Shown here piece by piece: positions 51,101 to 63,899 of a DNA stretch of 64,000 nt. How positions within the stretch are numbered: position 1 is the stretch's first letter; every line of letters begins with the position of its first letter. Source of the DNA: Brugia malayi (Eukaryota > Nematoda > Chromadorea > Rhabditida > Onchocercidae). A program made the translations under genes and the position numbers. The notes below the pieces were generated by a model. It had not been told where the DNA came from. It worked only from the letters and a program-made list of their open reading frames with translations, and searched no databases. The DNA lies in contig NW_025062477.1 in assembly GCF_000002995.4 (NCBI RefSeq), forward strand, positions 10,574,649 through 10,638,648, in the 5' to 3' direction.

Positions 51101-52988
51101 CCTATATCTGCTATTTCTTGTAACATAATGGAATTAAACATCTTAAAATGTGTGTTTCCGTGGAATTAAAGAAAATTTTTTACCCTTTTTTTTGACTAAT
51201 TTCAAAAAAGGAAAAAAAAAAAGATGAATTTTTAGCGCTTAATTGTGATCCTAATGCAAAGATTGATTCTGAAACCAACATTCCAACTCGAGTAATACTG
51301 AAAACCAAACTGTATACATTGCCTTATGCTCCCTGGTTTTTGGCATCATTTTGTAATAAGCGCTCAATTCATTTTACTTATTTGACTTCATATAGTATTT
51401 ATGACGAAAGTTTTTTTTGCAATAATCACACGATGGATTTTGCAGAAGTCGAGGTAACTTATTGATATTAATTTTATTAAATTTAAATTAGACTTGACTT
51501 AATACGCCATCTTTAGTTATCTCTCTTTTATATATAATTGTTGTGAAATTAAAAAGGAATAAAATTAAAAAAGAGAATTTTCAATTTACAAAATACGTTA
51601 ATAGTACTTCAGAATACATTACTCTTCATACTTTCAAATTATCATGCAGTATAACTTCATGCAACATGTAATAGTAATAGTGATATGTACAATGCGTGCA
51701 ATAATTAATTATTTTTAGAATATTTTATGTTATAATATTTACGATTATCTTATGGCTATTAATATATTCGCTGACCGTTTGTTGCAACAATTTGATAATG
51801 TACTATTCTGTCGTGCAGGATTGATGATTGATAAGGACGATGATCTCGATAAGATGACGGTAGTAAAGTTTGTTAAATTTAAAAGAGATGTATAATTTCT
51901 TATTTTTACTATTTGAAAAACAAGGCATTTGTGAAACTTATAAATCAATTAATTATTAATTCATTAAGTTCGAAGCAAATTATTTTTTTTTTCTTTTTTA
52001 ATCAGTGATCAATTGAAGTAAATGTTTTTTGATTGTTACAATCTGCTTTTATTTATTGATTTACTTCAATACAAATAGAAATGAAAAACTCCAAAATGAA
52101 TAAGAAAGAAGTTTAATTTGGATGCTAAAATTATTGATGAAAGATTTTTTAATAATTAATTGCACAAAGTAGCCTATCAATAAATATTCTATTTTCTTGC
52201 ATTTTTGCAGTGTTTCGCATTGGATCCACCACTTTATTTATGTCTTCTCTCGAATTCCATTCCACTAGTTCTTGATCTTGCACTAAAACGTCACACCGGT
52301 ACGGCTGAAATATCAAATGATGTTCTTGTTGATGATTACGATTTTCGGGAACTGTGTAATCAAGGAAATAGACCATTTGGTGCATCAGTCAAATTTGTAT
52401 GTTCATTTCAAAAAAAAATAATAATAATAATCATTTTTGAGTTAATTTTTAGATAATTTATTTTCAAACAAGTTCATTGACTAAAAGTCATCCGTCAATT
52501 ACTTTGTAACGAAAAATTTTTTTTTTGTACATATTCTAATAACTAAATTATATTCATGTAAACATAAGGCATTAATTTAATATTAAGATAAAATGTTCTT
52601 TTACAAAATGACATACTTGTTTATTTTGTTTAAATCACATATGTTTTGAGTTTGTTTCAATTGCGAATTTTGATTTATTTACTATTTTTTTTTCTGGACT
52701 AATTTGCACAGAAAGAATTACTGTTGTGAGGATAATATTTGAATTAATGAAATTTATCATTTTTCTTCTTTTTAAAAAGAAATAACGAAAAAAAAAAAAA
52801 TTACATCCATCAAAAAAAAAATAATCAATCTAATTTATTGATTCCATAAAACTTTTTAATTTTTTTTTTTTAAAATTTTGCAGTTATCAAATGAGAACAA
52901 AGATAGCAGTGATGATGACAATGATAATAAATGCACTGATATTGAAGCGAAATCATGCGAACATTCAGAAAATGACATGACCGAATAA
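48162..52988 (+). CDS. RHM/RML-2-like NDP-sugar dehydratase-reductase fusion, degenerate active sites
   Basis: A two-domain short-chain dehydrogenase-fold protein resembling plant rhamnose synthase and nematode RML-2. Exons: 48162-48401, 49081-49248, 49533-49731, 49949-50106, 50309-50420, 50527-50654, 50793-50931, 51224-51453, 51719-51859, 52211-52396, 52884-52988; 1806 nt, 601 residues, all phases closing. Domain 1 (about 1-285) resembles dTDP-glucose 4,6-dehydratase: LNFLIVGGLSYIGLHIMEYL, FILISSEEVYG, LRSYLTSYRLPAVIVRLSAV, GEVYNIGG. Domain 2 (about 300-565) matches the plant epimerase/reductase half: LASFCNKRSIHFTYLTSYSI, VLFCRAGLMI, SNSIPLVLDLALKRHTG. The dehydratase YxxxK is replaced (GAAIN at that site), the TDE triad reads SEE, and domain 2 has lost its glycine-rich loop (IYGTDFALKR) and YxxxK lysine. 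It ends in an acidic tail. A scaffold or regulatory role is possible; activity is doubtful. Confidence 0.8.
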
Positions 52989-54102
52989 TAATTTGCCATT
53001 GTTAATGCCATCAACATATCAATTATATATTTCAAATACATTTCAAAATTTTTATACATTTTAAAAGATTGAAATTATGATATAATTTCATGTTTAGCTT
53101 TGCATTTGTAGGTTATTTAATTGTAATTTAATTATATGTTTGTTATAAAGTAATAAATGTCTACTTGATTACGTATAAAGCTGTTACAAATGATCATATT
53201 TTTTTAAAATTATCTTTAGCCAAAACTTTTATCCTCGTTTGTTCTTTTTTTTTTAAATGATAAATCGCAGTTTAGGGATAAATCTATTAAATTAATTTGA
53301 AGACAGTGCGGTACTAAAGCATAAAAAGAAAAGAAATGCTATTTTATATTTAGAAAAAGCAAAGGAAAAAAAGGAAATTTGACATCTTACAGAGATAAGA
53401 ATTCTTGTATCTTTAATAAATAGTTGTTATTTCATCATTTTTTCCACGAAATACTTTTACACCTAATTTCTTAATATTTAAAAAGGGAAAAAGAAAATAC
53501 ATTACTATACAACTTCCCTCTATTTCATGATGGTTTCAAATAAATTTATGTAAGATAAAAACTATTTTATTTCACATATTTATCTTAGTTCCTCCTTTCT
53601 CTCAACTCGATATCTTACCCAATTATTAAGGATCATAAATTTTATCATGGGTTGATAATTAAAATTTAAAACATTCATATCATGGGTTGATAATTAAAAT
53701 TTAAAACACTGTAACATTCGAAATTGAATTATTGAAAAAGAAACCATCAAAATTCAGATTTATTTATTAATCCAATAATTTAATGTTGAATAAAACGATC
53801 CGTAAATTTGCTATGCTTTATGTTCTTTTGTTTAATTTAACTATTATGTTGCAACATGAAATCCAAACATAACCAACATTCACTATTTATTTGTTCTGCA
53901 ATAAAACCTCGAAGAAATACAATATTATTTTATGAATTATATATCCATTTTAATTTTTATATCTAACTATATTTTAGTAAATTATATATCTCAAAATAAT
54001 TTCAATATTAAGTATGTAAACTGAATTATGAACCAAAAATGATTCCAACAACGAAGAGAGAGAGAGTGAGAGAGAGAAAAAAAAAATGATCCTTAACAAA
54101 AA

Positions 54103-54133
<31 letters not shown>

Positions 54134-54669
54134 GACAGTTAAGGGATAGGAACAATGCGAAAGATATTCGTTTGTTTTAATTTGACCATAAAATGTAATT
54201 CAATGTAATTTATCATAATAAACGAATTGATATAGCTTAATATTTAAGCAATTTCTAGAATAAAATGTGGTACAGGTGAGCATTTCAAAGGAAAAAATTT
54301 ACGATATATTCTTACAGAAAATGATTATATAAAAACTCACCGAGATATGCTAATCATTTAAATAAAAAGTTACAATAAAATCTGATAGCATTTTATCCCT
54401 TAATGAATTTCACAACAAAAATGATAATAATTAGTTTAGTCAAGTACACTAACTAGTAAACCATAAACATATAAATCCAATAAATTTCATCAATTAATAC
54501 ATAAACGACTAGGAAAATTTCACAGTTAATGATATTCATAAATATTTTCAAAAGATAAAAATAGGCAGTAATAAGGATAGTTTCATTTCAATAACAAATC
54601 TTTTCAAATTATAAAAAGTTCACCCCTCAGTAGCTCATACCATCTGAAGTATGCCAAACTCAGAAGAAG
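52989..54669. other. Intergenic, convergent 3' ends
   Basis: Lies between the 3' ends of the RHM-like gene (+) and the ODC-like gene (-). Contains a short direct repeat (CATGGGTTGATAATTAAAAT at about 53,647 and 53,685), a GA-rich stretch near 54,055 and an A homopolymer of about 30 near 54,105. No gene. Confidence 0.5.
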
Positions 54670-57600
54670 CTATTGCTTAGCAACATCATCAACAGCATCT
54701 ATGTAACTGGAAGATACGGATTCCGAAGTATCGCGTATACAGTTACTTGAAGGATAGCTTATTTCATTTGGTAGCGTTTCTGGATCCGGAAAAACAGTCC
54801 TAAAATTTGTTAGACTAACCTTATGTGAGAATTACTTAAGCATGGATAGCAATACTGTTACAAGAACGCATAATAAAAATAAAAAACTATTGACTGAACA
54901 TATTTCTACTTATCACGATATTCCAAATATCAGGTAAAGAGCAATAAATTGTCCTATTTGATTCAGTTAATGTTCAGCTAATGAGCAAACTGAAAATACT
55001 TCAAATATATCTACTAAAACAGAAAAAATCTCGAGAATGTTAAATTCAATGCACTATCACGTCCATGTTTCATCATTAATAAGAGCTTCTGCAAATTTCA
55101 GTAAAACTACATACATATAATAGATAAAATTATAAACTGAATATTTCATTACATTTTTTCGCCTTTATAATAATAGTGAATAACCAATGGAGAGTCATTC
55201 TGTTCCGTTGTATCATGGTTACCAATCGTATAAGCTCCCATATGATGCCAAATTAGCCAATCACCCACCTAAAAATATTTTCAAATTGAATGAATGAATA
55301 ATTGTTGTTAAAAAGAAAAAGAAAAAATTTTTTTCCCATATCAAACATTACGAGATGTTGTATTTTAATAAATACATAAATATGATGGAATAAACTGATT
55401 ATGAATTCTGCTTATGTAGTATTTAGCGAAAATTTATAAGTGTATGACCTGCAGAGGTGGAAGTCTTGTTAGCGACAGGATGACATCTGTATCACATGAT
55501 TCAGGACCAATAATTGCTGCATGTGTATTCCTTTTTTCACCGAAAAAAATTAAAGGCGAGCAGGTAGGATTACGATGAGTCAAAAGTTTACAACCAAATG
55601 CACCATAAAATCCTTCGTTGATCTGATAAATGTAGCCAACTGCACCAGCGTCTGATTCTGCAACTGATAACTACAATTCCAATTCTATTTCACTTCACAA
55701 CAGTTTTCTTTTTGTTTTTCATTTTTTTTTTTTTTTTTTTTTTTGTAATAATTCCATTGATATATTTCCTAAAAAAAAAAAAAAAAAGAAGAAAGAAAAA
55801 AAGAACTCTCTATTTTTGGAAACACATCACATATTTATGTTAAATAAAGCTTAAATTATTTCTTTATCAAAACAAAAATCTACAAAATTAAATATGAATT
55901 ATTTGATATTATTTCCATAAACATTCATACAAACATACCGTCATTGGTAAGAAAACTTCCATCAATGAAACGTTTGTTGATAACACGTGTAATCAGAGAA
56001 AAAGGAAAAGCCGCAAAATAATAACTTGGTTCAGCGATTATTTTCAGATCTTTGAAAAATTTTGATGGAAAAAAGTGTGCTAATGCAACATTCAGTGATT
56101 TAGCAATCTGATCAAATGATAAACCATCGACAGTAGTCATACATGGAAATCCATCACCTACATCCAAAATATCCATTTTATGGCCTACTTCAAGCCCAAT
56201 ATCAAACAATCGTCGACACTGTGCAATTGCATATGAATATAACATTGGTGTTGCACAAACTAAGCGTACAGAAAGACTAAAACAATTTTAATTAAACAAA
56301 TATTATTTCAAGAAAATTATTAGTATAGATAAGTTAAAATAAAAATTAAATTTTATTACTTCATTAAATTCCTACTTCTTTTTGAAAAAAAAAAAGACTT
56401 ATTAGCTATTAACCAATTCAATTCTTATGCTCATGACCTTTTATTTTATTATTGATTTTAATCATAAAATAAAAAAATAAAATAAATTAACTTGCATACC
56501 TAATGCCTCTTATTCTCACTGATGAATTCTTTGCAGTGCGAAGCAAATGAATCGCTTTCTCAATATCTAAATTGTCCTCCATAAGAGGATCGCTAATTAT
56601 CTTCCGATCCATTGTTACACGTAAAATTATGTCTGCTTCAGGATAATACATTGCAAAACGTTTCAAATCATCTTCTGTTTCAATGATGACTGTTTGAATG
56701 TCACATTCTTTAGCATGACGAATACTGCCACGTGTCCATAGTGGATTTCGATAAATAATTCGATCCACATTGACAAATTTCATTGCCTAAAGCAATAACA
56801 GTATATTATGTTAGCATCTTCGACGAATCTTTCACTGATCCTTCACTTAGATAACACTGATTAACACTATATTTATCTTCCATATAATTTTATAAAGAAA
56901 AATTTACATGCAAGAACATCAAAAGAATGTTATATGATAAAAAAATTTTCAAATAAGTTACTAATATAGGCTAGCTGTCAAATTCAGATGAATCATTCCG
57001 TTGATGATACTGAAACTGTTATTTTCTCATATAATATTTTAAATTTAGAAATAAGAAAAAAGAAACCATTTCAACTTCATATCGATTGCTGCAGCATAAA
57101 CCCATGTTGGTATTTCGAGTGAGTAATTTCAATAGAACATTGTCTGAATTGCATCGCAACGCATAGTAAGGCTTAATATCCGGCATTTTCTTGAACCAGT
57201 TTTCCAGAATATCATCGACAAGTTCCACGTTCATTACAAAAAATGGATCACAGTCACCCTGTAATTAAGTTGATTATAAATGTAAAGAAATGCAAGTTGA
57301 AAAAAAAAAGAAACGAATTACCAAAATGTTAACAAAAATCAGATTATAGGATGATAGTTCATCTCATTTCCACTTGATCTTGAGATATTTTATTAACTGA
57401 CAGTAAATTTTCCAGAAATTTATAAGATCATCCGCACATTATGTATATCCATTTAGAAGATTAACTGACAATCTCCTTTTTCTCTTTCTTTTTGAAGAAA
57501 ATAAAACTAAAAGTCGTATGAGAAAAACATTTCATATACCTTAGCGACATTTGCTATTATCAATTTTCGAATCGAGTCAAAACAGTCGAAATCATTGATA

Positions 57601-57695
57601 GTTTTTAAATCGCACTGCTTAACTATATCTGCAGAACGATAAGCTTCGTCGCAATTGTAACTATTGTAGATATCCAAAGAAGGTACTGGTGCCAT
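54670..57695 (-). CDS. Ornithine decarboxylase-like pseudoenzyme (antizyme-inhibitor-like?)
   Basis: Group IV decarboxylase fold, normally polyamine synthesis from ornithine with PLP. Exons: 57540-57695, 57067-57258, 56500-56786, 55939-56276, 55449-55663, 55153-55268, 54670-54799; 1434 nt, 477 residues, close to ODC length. Alignable landmarks include KPYYALRCNSD (ODC has PFYAVKCN), DRIIYRNPLW, CRRLFDIGLEVGHKMDILDV, DGFPC, IIAEPSYYFA, INEGFYGAFGCKLL, GPESCDTDVIL and VGDWLIWHHMGAYTI. The PLP Schiff-base lysine is Arg, the HVGSG loop is gone (LSVRLVCAT), GGG is GDG, and EPGRY is EPSYY. The catalytic cysteine-aspartate pair (SCD) and the dimer-side GAYT remain. Loss of the lysine should abolish decarboxylation. 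By analogy with antizyme inhibitors, a regulatory role is inferred. The acceptor ATTCAG lies 17 bases before the ATG. Confidence 0.85.
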
Positions 57696-57869
57696 GATCC
57701 GATAAAATGGGACTGAATAAGTAAAAAAAAGAAAGTTACGTCAAGATAAGAAAAATCATAAGGTTAAAAAGTCTAGAAAAAAAAGAATTCGAATTACAAA
57801 AAATTTCCAGAAAACGAAATAAGACAAAGAAACAGTATTTATGTACTTTTTAAAGTTCAGCCGAATTAG

Positions 57870-58600
57870 GGTGGCCTATACAAACGGACGCAAAATGTAC
57901 GACGTTTAACAACTTCGGTCCAGTGGCACGGTTTTTCCGGCGGAAGAGCCGAAACTGAGGGGTGAACTATTCCGTAAGCGTAATCAAGTGAAGAAATTTT
58001 CGAGTGTTTTAGCAAAATACAAACACTTTGGTAAAATCCAAGAAATGCTGAAAGAGAAATTTTGTATGATGCAACATTATAAAATTTGTCTAAAAGATAA
58101 TTAAAAATTTATGTTTTAATCATGTAAATCTTTGTATCACTCTATGTTATTAAATTAATGAGCTCTTATACACATAAATGAATTATAGCACTTACGGTGT
58201 TAGCAAAGTGGATCAGGATCCCACGGAGGCTCTGCGTTTACGTCAAGCTTAATCTGAGTGCTGCCTGGGCGCGGGACAGGATCCGCAGATAATAGAGCGA
58301 TGCAGAGCTCTCGAATAATCTAAAAAAATAAAACAGAAGATGAATTTATCTGCTAGTTAAATAGCACACAATATTTTAACAATATAAAATTTTAGATTTG
58401 AAAAGAAAACAAAATAAACTAACCGATTGAGAAATTCGACTTGAAGGCGGTGATGAACCGTCTGTGTACTCTTCTGACGAAATTTTCAAGGTTTTTTCGG
58501 GCTTCCAAGCCAAAATCAAAGTCCACACACGCTCGAACCCTGCAGCGTATCTGGACCGAGGTCGTAACGACTTCGCACTCCCTTAATGCTAGTATGAATA
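57870..58600 (-). other. Unidentified GC-richer exon-like blocks upstream of the ODC-like gene
   Basis: Three blocks stand out from the AT-rich background: about 57870-57954, 58196-58319 and 58424-58590. On the - strand they carry good splice signals. The right block ends TCG|gttagttta. The middle block has acceptor TTTTTTTAG and donor ACC|gtaagtg, giving a 124-nt exon. The left block has acceptor CCCCTCAG. More than one frame is open (for example one containing IIRELCIALLSADPVPRPGS in the middle block, ending in a stop), and I recognise no protein. They may be 5'-UTR exons spliced to the ODC-like start exon (acceptor at 57713) or a separate small gene. Confidence 0.4.
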
Positions 58601-61600
58601 ACAGCCCCTATTAAGCAGTAGGCCTAATATTTATAATCAAGAATAACTCGTTGCTCCGATTTCAATGTGAAAAAAATCACTTGAGCAATAAAAACAACCA
58701 GTTCACCTGTAATAAATGAAATCAGTTATATGAAACCAAACAATGATTTCAGCGAAACTAACGCGCATAAAATGAAAGATAACTTTTCCTTCATTTGATT
58801 TAAATTTTAAATAATTCAAAATAAATATAATCCATGCAATTTTTTTCATTCTAACCACTAATCAACTAAACACACACTTTTAAACTTTTATCATTAATCC
58901 TTCAGGAAATTCATTTCATCTCTCTTATTTTTGTTTTTTTTTTAAAAAAAAGCAATATCCTAACCGGATGCTGTTTCAGTAATTGTTAACAAATTTTTCT
59001 TTTTTTTTAAATCAAATTTTACTAATTTCTAATATTTCCTTTAAAGTTTCTTTAATATTTGTAATGAAGTAAATAACTCTAATAAAATATAAAATATAAC
59101 AAATAAATTTCCAATCTATCTAAAAATAAAATTAAAGTTGAAAAAAAGAAAAAAAAAAAAAAAAAGCAAATGAATGGAAAAGATGAAAATGAATAGAGGT
59201 TTAGTTTAACTATCATTGTCAGCTCTCGTTAAAAAAACTAAAAACTAAAAATAGCTATTGCTGAAGTAGCTATTTGCACACTAACTAGCTAACATACACA
59301 CAAACTATTCAATTCATTTCAAAGCAAATTATATACTATCATCTTGCATTCTTCCTTTCTATCTCATTTCACACTAATAAAATGAACTTTTGCCTCATCT
59401 CTAGAAATTCTGAAAAAAAAAAGTGAAAGGATGGAGAGATTGAAAAAGAAAGGCAAATGAGGAGAGGAGAGGAGAGAGAGGGAGAGAGAGAGAGAGAGAA
59501 GAATATGGATAATTATATCTGCTATAATGCACAAGTTATAGAAAAAGAAAAAAAAAAAGAAAAAAGAATTCATTTTATCAAAATTACATCGGAAAAGGAA
59601 GGGGAAGAAAAAAAGGTGAAAGAAGAGGAGGAAAAATCGATAAACTTATGATGGTTTTAACTTTTTTTTTTTTGAAAATTAAAAAAAAATAAATAATAAA
59701 AGCAAAAAACCTAGATTAAAGATAAATAGAACTAAAGAAAGGATGTTAAAATAACAAAATAAATCAAATATATTTTATGAGCTTAATTTTTCACATAAAA
59801 AGTTAGCTACTAAAATATATAACTTAATCCTTATTATTTCCGTTTCAATTGCTCCTTCTATTCTATATTCATTTAACATAAGCTTATATTTTGTAGATTA
59901 TAATAAAAAAAAAAAAAAGGGGGGGGGGGGGGCGGGGTGGAAAAAAAAGAAGTAGCAATACTGTCATAGCTAATTAATTAATTAATTAATTACGATAATG
60001 AAAACAAAAATAATTAATGATGATTGACTGGCATCAAATCAAAAATTACTCAATTTCACTTCATTCTTGCAAATAAATCTGTAAAAAATACAAACAATGA
60101 TTATTACTCTGTTTATCCTGAAATTTATCCCTGAAAATGAATGGAATAATCAATTGAGTCAAAATTCTTACATTCAATTTTTTTTTTTTTCCTTTTTTTT
60201 CATTACTGACATCATTTAACAACATACTGATTACTAAAAGTACGACTACTAATTCATTTCTTTCTAAACTTAAACTTACATTTTCACAATCTTCCCTTTC
60301 TCTCCGAAATCATTTTCCTTTAGTAAGAAATTTAATTATTTGCCTTACATCTATCTACATATATCTACACAAATAATATAAATCTCGTTTATCACTAATA
60401 AGTTTATCAGTTCCCTTTAATTTCCAATTTTCTCTCCTTTTCTTCATCTTTTTCAAAAGAAAAAAAGAAAGAAAGAAATAAAATATATACCTTTTGTTGA
60501 TATTTGTTATCAAAATATTTTTTTTTTTTTTTTCTGCAAGCATTTAACTTTTCAATCACAGCAGAATTGCCATTACAAAAACTTTATTTACAGAAAATAC
60601 TTTACGATATGTAAACACTTTTTTTTTTCTTTTTTTGACTGAAATTTCTAATATAATCAAACTATTAAATAATGTAATAAAAAAGAAAAGAATGAGACAA
60701 ATAAAGTGATTTGGATGAAAAAAAAAAAAAAAAAGAAGAGAATGATAATAATAGCAAAATTAACAAAAGGAAAAAAAAAAAGAGACATCAATCATTGATG
60801 AGCTTATTTGATAAAGTGGTAAACATTACGATATTATAGATGGTAGTTAAAGTGAAATAGGAAAAGGTACAAAGAAGAGAAATGAAAAATAGCACTTGAT
60901 AAGGAGGATAATTGGACCCAAAAAATAAAAAATCAAAAAAAAAAAAATTCAGTGAAAGATGGGGAAAAAAAATTCAAATAGGCACTATTTCAAAAATAAT
61001 ATAAAATTTGTCATAATTTCAAATTAGCAAATATCTCACAGCTATTATTTCACTGTTACATTTGTCAATTTTTTAAATAATATCCTAAATATTCTACAAA
61101 TATTAAATCCAAAAATCCATATGAAATTTTTCATGCACACAAAACATAAAATATCAAAAATACCATCAAGTATCATCAAATAGGACGGTATTAAATTTCC
61201 ATCTGCTATTTGCTTTTCTCTAAAAAAAATTATAAACTTTTTTATCATTTATTTAAACAGATGACTAAATTCATCAACTTATTTGGAATTTTTTTTTTCA
61301 AAAAAAAAAAAAAAAAATGAATCACTTTCTTTTATTAATATCAGGATGGAAATTAAAATATAGCCTGACTCGTAAACAATTATGGATAGATGATCTTAAT
61401 CTATTTATAACAATAATTCAATACTTCAGGATGTCATAATACCTCAATCATGCAACATTAAATTTCTCTAATACAGGGATATGCAAGATGAAATTTAATA
61501 AGCATAAAATAGAAAATGTAATAAAAATAATTAACAATAATAGTAATAAGAAAAAGAAAGATAATTAATGATAACAGTTAAAATAATAACAGCGAACAAA

Positions 61601-63157
61601 TGGAGTGACAGTATAAATCAACAAGTAAATCAATAAAAAATATCCAATTTATTTCAACATAAAAGAAAAAAAAAAAATAGAACTTCTTACCAATTTTAAT
61701 TACCAATTCCTTCTAGTTACCAATCAATTATTACTATAGTTACCAATTATTTCTTCTTATTATTCAACAACTCTTACGTCATCGTTTCGTTTGCAAAGTT
61801 ATGGTGAAACTCAATCAACATAATTACTTTTTTTGCAAAAATTCAGAAGAAATAAAAATGATAACTAGATAATATAAACTGGTCCATATCAATTAAAAAT
61901 TTTTAACTTTAAAACAAAATTGTATCAATAACTTGAAAGTCAACAACATTTATCACATTGTCTACATTAATCATCAGGAAAAAAAAAAAAACAAGTGTGA
62001 ATTCCGAAGATGAAAAAATGTTGTTTCATTGGAAATAAAAAGTCAAATAACTTCGGTGATCAAAGTTCTTACCTCATATGTATCCAACATTTAACAGTTA
62101 TTCTAAGAAGAAAATAAAATAAATTGCAAATAATGATGATAAACATACTGAACAAATCACATCATTCAATTTCCTTATCAAATTAACCCTATCTCTCTCT
62201 CTCTCTCTCTCTCCCTCTCCTCTCACCTAATCTTTTTCCCATTATTCTCCCTTCCTATCTCTTATATAATAATTAATTTTCCTCTTCTCCTATTTGTTTT
62301 GAAATCATTTGACCAATAATGAAAAAATGAAAACAATTCTTTATCACTACATCTCTTTCACTTCATTCTGTCACTCTTTCCTTCTACTTTTTGCAGATTA
62401 CAAATTTTGCTGTGTTGCTATTCTCGCTGTAATAAAAACAAACACTAGAATAACCTTAGTTGTCTATGCTCTTATCAATCTCTAATTCTAATTTCTTTTC
62501 TCAAAAAAAAAAAAATTAGGACCATAAATATTTCCAGATTAGCTATTCATTACATTAGAAGATGATATGAAAATATGGGAAATAAACGGACTTCTCATTG
62601 GATCAATATTGAATCGAGAATCAAACTGAATAAGCAAAATTTATATGAATAAAACTTATTTACTAATTCTATATAGATTATATAATTCAATAATTTCTAA
62701 ATGATATATTTGATTCCGTTTAGATCTCATTTTGCACAATATATAATAAAACATTATGAATGATCAGAAGAAGCATTACACAAATAAATGTTTTATTATA
62801 GACATAACAAGACTAAAAAAAGAGAGAGAAAAATCAGCTTATACTACGAGCATTTATCATCAAATACATACACAAAAGAATTTATTAAAAAGAATAGTGT
62901 TTGAAAAGAGCACCATTCTCTCACTATGCCAACTTACAAAATTATTCATGATATGCAAACGTACAATCAACCAATTTGCAATATTTACATGATTAAAAAT
63001 TTTAAATATTTTACATGACTAAAATTTAAAATATCCAAAATCAGATAGCTACGAAGTCAACAAAAACGACTGACTTATCGTACACTAACAAAAATATTAC
63101 AGTTGTAATTTGAAAAGAAAAACTGATAAGCAATAACGAAATTACTTAACAAATGAT
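58601..63157. other. Intergenic, simple-sequence-rich, no gene recognised
   Basis: A/T homopolymers, a GA tract (about 59457-59500), a CT tract (about 62190-62220), a 14-base G run at 59919 and AAT-type repeats. Short Lys/Glu- or Phe-rich frames arise from these tracts. The last part is the 3' flank of the CARMIL-like gene. Confidence 0.5.
59905..59940 (+). repeat. A14-G14 homopolymer junction followed by CGGGGTGG
   Basis: A run of 14 A is followed immediately by 14 G, then CGGGGTGG. It is the only long G run in a very AT-rich window. It may be a real G-quadruplex-capable sequence or an assembly artefact. Confidence 0.8.
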
Positions 63158-63899
63158 TCAGGAACGACGACTAAACGGAGCATCAGTAGATGAAAATAAT
63201 CGTGCCATATCAGCAACTGATTTACGACCTGATTTATTGTCACTGTCTATGGTACAACTTACCGGACGAATTGAAATAGTCTGATCGGGCTTGGGTGGTA
63301 ATGTTGGAGGTACTAGAGATGCACCTGGTTTATTTCGTCTTGGTACAATAGGTGGTGCAGTTGATGTTGATGCATTAGCTGATGATGATACAGATGGAGC
63401 TGATTGTTGGCCTACACCAAATCCTGTACCCGTGAAATTCTCTTGAGAATGAGGTAGCATTACACAACTACGCATGATAGCTGGTGAACCTGAACGACAT
63501 TCATCACTGATCGATAAATTGCTAGAATGAGCGTCAATCTCTGATTCGCCAGGTGAACAAGTTATCGATTCATTTGCTGCAGTATCATACAATGCGAAAT
63601 TTTCACCGTTTTCACTTCCACTATAACTCTGTTGAGATTCTTCCACGAGTATTTGAGGCTAAAAATTAGACTCTAAGTTTGATTCAGTTTAATTTTAAAT
63701 GACGAATTTCTTACATCTGGCATACTGATTATTCATAATGATCACACTAACTTTAATCCTTTTGAAATTTCTCATCGGCCTTGGTCGACATTTTGATGGA
63801 TGATTCAAAGCAGAAGGCATGGGTGGAGCATCTAAATTCACCTTTTCTCCTATTTCATCGTTGGATAATTCCGAAATCACAGATTTCGGACGATGTGAT
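63158..63899 (-). CDS. CARMIL-like capping-protein regulator, C-terminal part (gene continues past window end)
   Basis: The last two exons are seen: 63752-63899 and 63158-63658, joined in phase at AAA|gttag and TTTTAG|CCT. The upstream exon contains SHRPKSVISELSNDEIGEKV followed by LNHPSKCRPRPMRNFKRIK. The latter fits the capping-protein-interaction motif L-x-H-x-T-x-x-R-P-K with Ser for Thr and Arg for Lys. The last exon is Ser/Pro-rich and disordered with polyproline (VPPTLPPKPD) and ends VADMARLFSSTDAPFSRRS. CARMIL proteins bind actin capping protein and uncap barbed ends; C. elegans has crml-1. Other CPI-motif proteins (CD2AP, CapZIP, FAM21) are alternatives. The leucine-rich-repeat part that would settle it lies outside the window. 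Confidence 0.55.

Noticed and set aside
58480..58560. tRNA-like box B (GGTTCGAGC on the - strand)
   Set aside because: The required CC after the loop is missing, and no box A, acceptor stem or cloverleaf can be drawn.
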